NCBI GenBank assembly: GCA_965649825.1
Contig: OZ287695.1
Span: forward strand, 1,178,001-1,242,000
Source of the DNA: Penicillus capitatus
Taxonomy: Eukaryota > Chlorophyta
Length of the DNA: 64,000 bases
Direction of reading: 5' to 3'
Of this stretch, positions 55,321-64,000 are shown in pieces (position 1 is the first letter of the stretch; the number at the start of each line of letters is the position of its first letter). The notes beneath the pieces were generated by a model. It was given only the letters and a program-made list of their open reading frames with translations, did not search any database and was not told the origin of the DNA. Position numbers and translations under genes: made by a program.

Positions 55321-57246
55321 CTAAATGTTAACACTGGCAGGAATCTCAGAAGGCAAAAGATAACGGTAAGCAAAAGAGCCACGACTATTGTTGCGACGTT
55401 CGATGACAGTCTCGATCGCTTTAAGTTCCTGCCTAAAGGACGTCAAAGCGGGCTGCACTTTTTTCTCGAGCGTCCCACAGTATGGGAACTTGTTGGAATG
55501 GTATTCACCGAGGCGGCGATAGTACACGCTGCCGAGGAGATACACGGTGTTCAACTGTTCTACGGCGTTTGGGATGGGAGGCATCAATCCCAACCACTCC
55601 CGTTCAGTTGCCTGTTGGTCAGACGGAGGGAAGTTGCCCCACACTGCAGGGGCCATTGCAGGACAGAACGTCATGTCCTGGCCTTGTGGAAAGTTAATTG
55701 CAGCGTGCTGGGCAGACCCCACAAACATGATCATTGACAGAGTCTCTGACAGATGCTGCTTCGTCTTCGGCGCTTCGAAATTCGTCAGATTCCCATTCGC
55801 CAGAAGATCTTGTGCCCAAGCTGCCAACTGAACATCTTTCTGCACGTCTTCATCTTTCTTGTAGTAGATTTCGACATAGTCTTCAGCCCAGTGCTGAATG
55901 GCATGCCAAATATCCAAGACATCGTCCCGATAAGGAAACATCTTGAGTTTGTTCACTCCGCGTGATGCGAGTTCTCTCTCCGGCATGTGACCCACGAAAT
56001 CAAATGCCAGACGCGTGTGCGTCGCCAATTCCTGAAGCGAACGGAGGCGAGGTTCGTAATTGTTCGCAAAGCTCCCGTCGATCGCACCGCCTGGAGCAAT
56101 CAGATTGGTTGCGGCTCCGAAGTTAATGAGATGCGTTCCTTCGAAATGTGGCCTCAGCAGTCTGGACAATGGATGCTCTTCTTTCAAACAGCGCTCCGTC
56201 GCCACAGCGAAGGCTTCCATGACCAGATGTGTGTGTGCCAGATGCGCCACGAGTTCATGATGGATCATGTCGGCGGCTTGGACAGTCGTCTTCGCCATCT
56301 GCCAGCGGTAGCTGTCTGTGGTGTCAGCCATGATGATTTCGCTGTCCTTCTGATCCTGTCCCAGCTGAATGGCAACGGGCATAATATGTTCTGTACCAGT
56401 CAATGGTTCCGCAAAGACAGCAATGGGATCTGGAACAAAGGAGCTGCCGAAGACGACGACAGGAATTGTCTTGGAAAGCTCATAGTAATCCACGACGCAG
56501 AGACGGCCTTCCTCTCCTGCTCTCTCGACACTATCTCCACTCGTCTTCAGGATGCTATTAAATTGCTGGTCTGTGATCCTATCTCCGATACGATCGACCA
56601 ATTCTGCCTTCGTCACAGATCGAATGACCATCGGATTGGGACCCGCCACTCGGAAACGGGCGAACGTCTCGTCGCTTTCGAAGGTCGCTTCCCATGCTGG
56701 AAGTGGAATCAAGCGAAAAATGTCTCTGTAATCTTGCAAGGTGTTGGGCTCTCTCTGAGCCGTTCGCGACGATGGTTGTTGCTCTTCTCTTTCTTTGGTG
56801 GCCTGTGCTTTTTTCTCTTGGAGCTCTCTGACGAAATCAATAATTTCTTCAAGCAGCTCTTCTGGATCGTCCACTTTGTCTTTCTTCTCATGGTGAAGAA
56901 GCTCGACTACGGTCTCTCCAATACACTCGATGCCGGAATGGATTGTACGATGATGGTCAATTGCTGCATGCAGACGCTTTTCAAATTCAGCCAACCTGAC
57001 GGAAATGGGATGCGACTCTGGACTTTCCAGTTCTTTTTCAGTCAACATATTGTTCAGTAAGATCGTCGCCATCACTCTGGCGACCTGCAACACCCACACA
57101 GCCGTCGGCCACTGCCCCATGGTAAGCTCGTCTCCGAAGATAGGAACTCGTGCTGACAACGTATCCGCGTTACCCCATGTGGGCGACACGCTATCTTTGG
57201 CTTTGTCTTCATGACACGGCTGGTGAGCCGTGAGGATGCTGGTCAT
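55321..57246 (-). CDS. Lipoxygenase lacking the PLAT domain, intronless
   Basis: A single uninterrupted ATG frame of 641 residues, unlike the intron-rich neighbours. Lipoxygenases add dioxygen to polyunsaturated fatty acids to give hydroperoxides. The iron ligands are visible: His335 and His340 in HHELVAHLAHTH, His514 and Asn518 in SAQHAAINFP, and the C-terminal Ile641 carboxylate (IPASVNI). The typical PHFEGTHLIN and GGAID segments follow. At the Coffa site the residue aligned to the usual Ala/Gly switch is Ala378, which in the family favours S-stereochemistry; the neighbouring conserved Arg is Ala379. There is no N-terminal PLAT/C2-like beta barrel, and the first 170 residues include a charged coiled-coil stretch (EELLEEIIDFVRELQEKKAQ). 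Size and lack of PLAT and introns resemble bacterial and some algal enzymes, which makes horizontal origin or retroposition possible. Substrate and position of oxygenation are not predictable. Confidence 0.93.
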   Translation of the reverse strand: MTSILTAHQPCHEDKAKDSVSPTWGNADTLSARVPIFGDELTMGQWPTAVWVLQVARVMATILLNNMLTEKELESPESHPISVRLAEFEKRLHAAIDHHRTIHSGIECIGETVVELLHHEKKDKVDDPEELLEEIIDFVRELQEKKAQATKEREEQQPSSRTAQREPNTLQDYRDIFRLIPLPAWEATFESDETFARFRVAGPNPMVIRSVTKAELVDRIGDRITDQQFNSILKTSGDSVERAGEEGRLCVVDYYELSKTIPVVVFGSSFVPDPIAVFAEPLTGTEHIMPVAIQLGQDQKDSEIIMADTTDSYRWQMAKTTVQAADMIHHELVAHLAHTHLVMEAFAVATERCLKEEHPLSRLLRPHFEGTHLINFGAATNLIAPGGAIDGSFANNYEPRLRSLQELATHTRLAFDFVGHMPERELASRGVNKLKMFPYRDDVLDIWHAIQHWAEDYVEIYYKKDEDVQKDVQLAAWAQDLLANGNLTNFEAPKTKQHLSETLSMIMFVGSAQHAAINFPQGQDMTFCPAMAPAVWGNFPPSDQQATEREWLGLMPPIPNAVEQLNTVYLLGSVYYRRLGEYHSNKFPYCGTLEKKVQPALTSFRQELKAIETVIERRNNSRGSFAYRYLLPSEIPASVNI

Positions 57247-60200
57247 CTAGCAACACAGCCACGTTCATTTCAAACAGTCGGCCTGAAAACGCGTTCGTTC
57301 GTTGTGTCTGCCTCGCGGTTCCGTCGCGCCGTCGCATCGTCGCGCGTGGTAGCGTTCGCGTCGAACTTACGCTTTCCAGTTTGACGGCATGGACTCTTTG
57401 TTTGTCGGAAAAGGAACTGTGCGCACGAACTTTCGTGTCGACTGGTTTTACATTTCGTTTAAAACTTCGACCGGCAAAAGACAAGTACGAATATTTGGAA
57501 GAGAGGGCGCCGTGTGTCAACATCTTTACCAGGCAAAGCAGTTTGGAAGAACGGGTTTAAATACTTTAGCTTTTTTTGCCTTTTCCGTTTTCGGCGCAAC
57601 GCAGTTGCTGCTGTGCTGTACAACTCTTCTGCATGGCACCTTCTGCCACGCCTGCCACGCAACCGTCTGTCGAGGGTCATTATCATCAACCCCTAAATTA
57701 GACGAAGGCAGAGGGAAATGGGAAAACCAAACAGTTCTGTGCTGAGTATCCATGTGATTATCTACGTATTTCTGCAGCGCTTCTTAGTGCCTTGGTTTAG
57801 CAGTAACCAAGAGTATTTCACGCTGAAAACTCAGAGTCGTTGTTGCCTCGTTAAACCTCATTGCAGTTCGATGTTTTCCCATATTTTTCATTAAGGTAAC
57901 GGTTTTTATCTATAACGGGCGCGATCTGCTATTTCTAATATAACCATGCCCTTTACAGCACCGACTTACTAGGCTTTGAATCGCAGCAAACTGAACCACA
58001 GCAAGCTATGCTATGAAGTTGACAGCCGCAACAAATCTACTGGGCAAGACAGCACGCCGTGCTGTGAAGTGCACGAACAGCTACTGCAGCAAACCTACTT
58101 CCATTTCGCCCTCCCACAGCTACGTTGAAAACGGCAGGGCGGCAAGAGCATATCCTTGGCAGTAAGTCATTTCTGTTGGCAGAAACACCGAGGCCGACCA
58201 CTGTTCGCCATCTCAATGGAGCATCACCTTATGCTAAGCTGCCTCCTGGAAGGATACTCACTTCATAGATTCTCCTTCATGGACATCATCTGAGCAGTTA
58301 GCCATTGTCGTTCGATCAGAAGTTCATGAAACCGTGAGCAGGTCGATTGACGATTGATTCCTGATGACGTTCTAAAGCTCTATTCCAGCCATGACAGTCT
58401 CCTTGCCAAAGACCATCGCATGACTGTTCTTTTTTTGCCTAGCAGCTGTGCGTGATACTAACAGCAGATTGTTACGATTTTTGCGTAGGGATCTTCCCAA
58501 CCTGCCTTCTTGTAGAGAGCAATCGTGAGACTCTTAGAAGGCTTTCCCCACAGCACATCGACCATTTGGGAATGGGATCAGTGTTTGGCTCATTTTCCTT
58601 GCATAGAGATTATGCCGCGGCAGAATACAAGCGATGAATTATCCGTGACGCGGAGTGAGAGTCTATTGTTCTGCACAATGCGTCACGGGCAGCCAAACAG
58701 TCGGATTGTGCAGTCGTCCACACAAATTCGTTGTCTGCTCAGTCGACGAATTCCATCAGTGTAAACGCATTCGTCGTTGAGCAGTGAATCAGAGGTTGCC
58801 GTACCTACCGCCTATCAACGGGACGTTCAGTAGGTTCTATCACTTTACACGAGTTTTGTTAGGACAGCATCGTCTTCCATAACACACAAATCGGAAGTTC
58901 TGTACGATTGCTGGAGGATGGAGCTCTTTTGAATTCCACACGGCATACAAACTCAACTTGAATGGCCACGAAGATAACGAGAATAGAAAGCTATATGGAT
59001 CGGTGCCATCATCGTCAATGGGTGGCACAGTTATAGTCTGCCGAACACACTTTTTTAAACGATCAAGTGACGGACATGGTAACATTAGACGCTGTAAGTT
59101 TCTAGATAAAATTTGGCACTGTGACATAGGTTGAAAAAGCAGGAATGCGATAGGTTCAGCTAGCGAAAGCGTAAAAGATGGCGGGAGACTTGTCAGTGAT
59201 TAAGTACTAAAGGATAAACATCGACGATGCCGTCATTCTGCTTGTTCTTAGTTGTCTTGTTGACCCCCTTCCTAGTTCCATCGACAACGTTTATTATAAG
59301 TAGCGACGTTAACAAGAGTAATTGACACTTGTCGTAAAGCAACGAATGTGTTTTCGTTGTCAAATCGTTGACAGTAGCCTGTCTTTCAGTATCGAATTGA
59401 TCGATCGGTAAAACGATTTCACTTGATTGATTATTGTGATCGATCGCTGCTAGTCGAAATCGAATCGAATCGATCACTGACAGTCAAAGCTGGATCGAAC
59501 GATCTTTTCTTCAGTCGGCTTGGTCTTTTCCGAGAGACTGTTTGGAAGTGGTTTAAGTTATCTGGCTGACTACATCGAGTCGACGAATTCGATTCCGATC
59601 TGAATGATTGTTATCGATCGACTTCGATTGAATCGCATCTTCGATTCGATAAGGTGTCCTCGATTGTTCAATTGTTTAGCAGGTTTTGATTGCACGCGAT
59701 TTTGATCATCGTCGACTCAATGGCCGTCTGTTCATGTGAATTTCATCCATTCCGAAGACTGTTGGTATGACATGCAGAAATAAAAGGATCGATGTTAGTT
59801 CCAATGGCGTAAAAGACAGAATCAACCGTCATCCAAACAATCACCCACTATGGTCGCAATCGATCAGAAGGTCTGGTGGTTTTTGATCACTGTGATGACA
59901 GATACCGCCGATTGTCATTTCGACTATTCGCGTAATAGTCGTTCTTTCAGATCCGGTGGATATGTTAGAGACGATGGACAGAGACAGACTCAATTTTTTC
60001 ATAATATCTGTCGTTCTGTTGCCTGCGTTGCGACAAGATCTATCAAGTCTCACAATTTTCACAGAGTTTTTAAAGACCCAACTTCTTTAATATTCTTTCG
60101 CAGCTTCGTTTTTGCAGATCGGAAGCAATCCGTAAAAAATTGAGGGAAATCATTGCAAGACAGATTTCAATAATGTGCTTTATGTTGAGGGTCTGCAGAG

Positions 60201-61989
60201 AAAAACTTAGAGCGTCGTCGATCGGTAATCGTCGAAAGTATTCGTCGAACTCATCAGTCATAATGTTTGATATGATCAATCGTAAAGATCGATCGATTCA
60301 ATCGCAAGTCTTACAAAAGAGTTCGCTGTGTGTAAATGAAACGTAATAAAACAGCCGCATGTGAACAATAAGTACTTGACAACAAACAATAAATCAGATA
60401 CGCTGTGTGATGATCGATTGCTCGTTTCGGTTGAACTAATCGAGTAGTATTGGCTGCAAAAGTGATCTGCATGGCCTTTCAGAAGAAAACCAAGCGATCG
60501 AGAATGGCGGTTCTTTCTCATGAGAAGGCGCACCCAGAGAGGTGTCAATTGGCAAAGGTCATCCGTGGCGTACAAAACACGGAAGAGAAAACTGGATTGA
60601 CCGAAATTGCATCTGGAAACAAATTGTTTGCGAGTTTGAGAATAATGATTTTTCAATCACTTTCCTACAGATGAAATCATCACAGCATGAAGCACCGTCG
60701 GACGCGCAGATTGCATCGATTGACATTTTCCAACACGTTTAAATTCGTTCGTGTTGTTAGAGTCGGCCTGACGGCCGAGTCCTGACCGCATAGCGAGTCG
60801 CGCAGGGAACTCCGTCAGCAATGTATAATTAAACACTTAGATGGATAGAGCAGAACAGTTCCCGCATAAGTATTCAAAATGACGTCAGTCTCTCTCATGC
60901 CAACGTCGTGCATGATAAGCCTCTCGCGCACCGAACGTCACACGTGTGCCCGAATACCTACGTGATCAGGCTCGATGATGATCACCTTTTGATAGACGTA
61001 GGATCGTTGGTGTTTAAACTTCGATTCAATCTTCAAGTTTTTTATGATCGATTAGTTAGAAGGTTGCAACACGGTATTTGTCAATACGGAATCGAATGTT
61101 CGATTTTCGAGGAATATTAAATCACACTCAAGATGGCAATGGTTGTCGTGTCGTTGACTTGATTATTGACAGACTGAATACATAGAGCCCGCTCGTCAAA
61201 TTGCTTACTGTTCGGCAAAATCGAATACTTACATTCGACGACTGTCGACGTCTTTCATTCTATCGTAAGTAATTACATGGATTTTGCATTGATCTCTGTT
61301 GTCGTTGTGTCAAACTCATTAGCCCTATCTTATAATATTCGTCGATGCGACACCAAAATCAATCAATTCTATGAATTCACGAACTTCAAATATCGCACTG
61401 TAGACGACCACGTTTCTTGCCTTCTGAATCCATCACGCGACAAGAATAATCAACTACGATTTGCTGGCGGCTTACCTGATCAGTTTCTGCAGGCGTCTTG
61501 AATCAATCAAATTCCGACTGGCACCGATCGATCGATTCGAAAGTCGAAGGAAAATCAACATCGGAAGTTTAGAGCCGACGAACACACTTATTCAGCGTCA
61601 AATGTGTGTGATTCTTATTGACATCGTCACTTTGCGGAAAAGTGTGACAAATGGATTTCTTGATGTCGTCCAGATGATTGTGTGTGTACATCGGTTACTT
61701 CTCATGCGTTTACAAGGCTTGACTACACAAGAAATACTGTCTTAACTAAAATCATGCTATTGTTTGAGAAATCTCCAAAGCTCTCGCACAAAGAAGATGT
61801 GTTAACTGAAAGTCAACTTATCCACGTCTTTCCGTTTTCAATGCAACGATTTCTCTCATTCAACTGCATGAAACGTTTCCCTGTTTATCACAGATAACGA
61901 TAATGCGACAAGAATCAAAGCATTCTATGCCTGTGAATCCGAGCTCGACAACGAGCAGGACAGAGAAGGCACGTTTCCAAGCGACGCTT
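57247..61989. other. Long gene-poor stretch with GATC/TCGA-rich blocks
   Basis: No firmly supported gene. The frame 57410-57745 upstream of the lipoxygenase and a 51-codon ATG frame at 58014 lack motifs. The block from about 59290 to 59880 and parts of 60200-60310, 60990-61110 and 61480-61560 are strongly GATC/TCGA-rich; five GATC occur within 59399-59475. The only informative coding trace is the segment near 60.5 kb (separate entry). Confidence 0.5.
60471..60674 (+). CDS. Small unrecognised protein, paralogous to the relic at 28.4 kb
   Basis: A plus-strand frame from ATG 60471 to 60674 gives 67 residues: MAFQKKTKRSRMAVLSHEKA then HPERCQLAKVIRGV, EEKTGLTEIASGN and a hydrophobic end. The segment from HPERCQ to IASGN matches the minus-strand frame at 28384-28500, conserved at the protein level with mostly conservative changes. 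This supports past or present coding use. It may be one exon of a larger gene. The function is unknown. Confidence 0.4.
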   Translation: MAFQKKTKRSRMAVLSHEKAHPERCQLAKVIRGVQNTEEKTGLTEIASGNKLFASLRIMIFQSLSYR

Positions 61990-62570
61990 ACACATTAAAC
62001 ACAACGAAGTAAATGTCGCGACCGATTCGACCGTTGTGCCGAATGAAAGACGACGACATCGAAGTTGCTGTTCTGGTCCCGTCGACGCTAGGTCCTCCGA
62101 CGCAGAGTAAGGTCTGACAGCCTTCTCAGCCGCACATGCCGAATTTTTACGAGCGTGTTCGCAACAGGGAAAACAAATTGAAATTCCACTACGGGTCGAA
62201 TCCATCCCGTCATACACAGTACGACCGGTCCTCTGCTCGGCTGCTTCTACGTCAGAGAAATGGATTCAGGGTGACCATTTCACAGACATCAGAAGACAGT
62301 CGTGGGGTATGCAGACGGATTCTGGTTCAGCGTAGCTTACCCGTCTACGGAATATTCGCATGGAAGGTGTCAGTCATTTCAGGGAAGCTCGAAAAATGCG
62401 TGAAGAACCACACTGATCCATCGTTCGCGGCGAACACAGCCAATAAAATGAATGATATCAGTGCGGTCATCACTCCCTGGAAAAGAGCAATTAGTTGTTT
62501 GCAGTTAGACAACACAGCTGGCGAATATTCTGCAGATTATAAAAACGCGACTTCGCGTGTTGGCTAAAAG
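61990..62570 (+). repeat. Right arm of inverted repeat: upstream region of Pmp-like copy B
   Basis: This is the partner of 23502-24060 in inverted orientation. Matching blocks include CAGCAACTTCGATGTCG-type sequence (read in reverse) near 62060-62080, ACGACCGGTCC...GCTCGG at about 62221, AGAAGACAGTCG at 62290, the GTGAAGAACCACACTGATCC block at 62400 and the TATAAAAACGCGACTT promoter. Divergence is visible as substitutions and indels throughout. Confidence 0.75.
62538..62545 (+). promoter_or_regulatory. TATA-like element of Pmp-like copy B
   Basis: TATAAAAA at 33 bases before the ATG at 62571, the same word and spacing as in copy A. Conservation of this element amid divergence of the surrounding upstream DNA supports function. 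Confidence 0.5.
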
Positions 62571-64000
62571 ATGCATTTCTCACTCGTCTTTCTTCTTTGT
62601 CTGTTCGCCCACGAAGCCCACTCCACAGAACAATCTGCGGCGTGCCGAAAATGGCACTCTGCGCATGCAGAAGACATCTATCGCCTGCCTCGAAAAGGCA
62701 CCCGCCACTTTTGTTGCCGGCGACTGTTTCCACATGCTGCAGAATTGAACGCGACAGGCATGAACGAGACAGAAGACAGGCGTAGACTGATGTTTGAAAA
62801 TGCAACATCGTCTTTCTCCTTCTACCGAACCGTACGCATCGCGGCTCTCTTCATCTGTACGGAAGTCGCTGACTTGTACTGCGAACAGGGGAGAGTGGAG
62901 AGACGTTCTTTGCTTCAGTCGACGGACTCGAACACTGCGACAAAGACAGGTTCGTCTCGTCTTTCTGACGGGTCCGAGGGACACCATTGCGACGGTACAG
63001 GAGAGGGATGTTCGCTGAGGCGAGGACAGGTCGACCGTTTCGTCGACGATGAGACTGGAGTGTGGCTGGTGACCGACGCCGTCCTCGACGAGATCAATAG
63101 CGACATCCAAAGAATAATCGACTGTACGAATGCAGGGGACACGCTCCTCTTCGACGTTACGAAGACGATCAAGCCGTCAGCACCCATCATCGTCTCCCGA
63201 CCGCTGACGTTGAGCGCGTACGTGGAGAACCCGAAGCTCGAGGGCGGTGCGTTTCCTCGAGCGGCCGATCGGACAGCGTTCACCTGTCCGCGGGAGAATG
63301 AAGGTCTTCTCTCTATCAGGTGGTCTGCCCCCGACTCGTCTCCTGTTCATTCTGGACCTGTCGCGCAGGACCGGCAACGTGACTCTGGCGAATATCGACG
63401 TCGACGGATGCTCATTCGACAACTCCAACGGGACTCGCGCCATCGTCGACGTCGAGTGTGGTCACGAAGATGCGAAAGGCGCTGTTCGATTCGATCACTT
63501 GGGGTTCAGCCACAACAGACTCCTCGGATCCGTCGCCATAAGAGCGAATTCCGGGCACTGCTCTGTCTTGAGGATCAGAAGTTTCTCTTTCCGCCACAAC
63601 ACCTGCGGTGGGCTGTGCGGTGCACTCTTGTCCGAAGATAACTCGCTCCACGGACTCACTGTCGTGAAGAACCAAGCGGCAAAACAATCGGCACATAACC
63701 CTGTCATGTTTCGAATGCCTCCTGGATCCAGAACTCATGCAAGCCAGATTCATGCAGCGAAGAATCCTTTTTCGCTTTTTGAAGTCGTCGAAGGACGTTT
63801 GAACTTATCAGATTCGACATTTTCGGGAGCTTCTGGCCGCGAAGCAGGAGACAATGCCGATTCCTGCATGAAACTCACAGATGCAAACGTGTCTATTAAA
63901 GAATGCGATTTTCAAAGGAATGGAGGCGATGATGGTGCGGCAATCAAAGCCACTGGATCGAGAATCATTGTTGCAAAGAGCACATTCGAAAAGAACATTG
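62571..64000 (+). pseudogene. Pmp-repeat receptor-like protein, copy B (frameshifted, runs off window)
   Basis: Close copy of the first 470 or so codons of the 18197-23501 gene, inverted. It has the same signal peptide (MHFSLVFLLCLFAHEAHS) and near-identical sequence through SIRWSAP. A 15-bp in-frame insertion sits at about 62756-62770 (adding GMNET). At 63328-63332 a run of four C in copy A is five C here, shifting the frame so that the unshifted frame stops at 63641. After the shift the copy A frame resumes and stays open to the window end (GRLNLSDSTFSGASGREAGD, then ECDFQRNGGDDGAAIKATGS). Either this is a young pseudogene with one lesion, or the extra C is a homopolymer sequencing error and the gene is intact. 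Beta-helix and membrane parts would lie beyond the window. Confidence 0.75.

Noticed and set aside
55987-57060. Plus-strand frame of 357 codons opposite the lipoxygenase
   Set aside because: Antisense shadow; the lipoxygenase on the other strand has all iron ligands.
60757-60830. tRNA or small structured RNA suggested by GGCCTGACGGCC and short inverted repeats
   Set aside because: No A-box/B-box pair or cloverleaf could be drawn; no tRNA gene was found anywhere in the window.
1-64000. Transposons or retroelements
   Set aside because: No transposase, reverse transcriptase or integrase motif and no terminal repeats were recognised; the large inverted repeats carry ordinary genes.

Overview
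This is a nuclear genome segment of a eukaryote that carries a green plastid. The decisive gene is psaH (39281-39737, minus), a nuclear-encoded photosystem I subunit known from green-lineage plastids. A plastid-type GNAT acetyltransferase and a lipoxygenase fit this. A green alga is the best guess, and I cannot name the genus. Spliceosomal introns are plentiful and very short: nearly all that I could place are 41-85 bp, GT-AG, with one GC-AG. Most exon joins were checked by reading-phase continuity or against known families. Coding density is moderate, roughly one gene per 3-5 kb.

Layout. 0-6 kb: an unrecognised helical protein (partial), OGFOD1/Tpa1 prolyl hydroxylase, a small secreted protein with a cystine-knot-like cysteine pattern, and a coiled-coil membrane protein. 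6-9.5 kb: no supported gene, with blocks rich in GATC/TCGA words. 9.5-17.1 kb: a housekeeping cluster of GNAT acetyltransferase (minus) head-to-head with proteasome ATPase RPT2, followed by the rRNA-processing scaffold RRP5. 18-24 kb: a 1733-residue receptor-like protein with Chlamydia-Pmp-type beta-helix repeats and a polytopic C-terminus. 25.6-32.3 kb: a three-Kazal secreted inhibitor, a possible small CRIB-like protein, an ankyrin gene with one exon per repeat, and a secreted S1 serine protease. 34-48.6 kb: two 11-exon paralogues in divergent orientation, each encoding MyTH4-FERM-kinase-like proteins, flanking psaH and several small unrecognised genes. 49-62 kb: sparse, with GATC-rich blocks, a secreted Ala/Ser-rich silk-like protein and an intronless lipoxygenase. 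From 62.57 kb to the end: a second Pmp-like gene, inverted relative to the first.

The most striking large-scale structure is a nested inverted arrangement. The MyTH4-FERM-kinase pair (34.0-38.2 kb minus; 44.5-48.6 kb plus), a short coding relic (28.4 kb minus; 60.5 kb plus) and the Pmp-like pair with upstream DNA (18.2-24.06 kb minus; about 61.99-64.0 kb plus) all mirror one another. This suggests an old inverted segmental duplication whose interior was later filled with unrelated genes. The MyTH4-FERM-kinase fusion, with its shared loss of the DFG motif, is the best candidate for an undescribed protein system. The knottin-like peptide and the silk-like protein are next.
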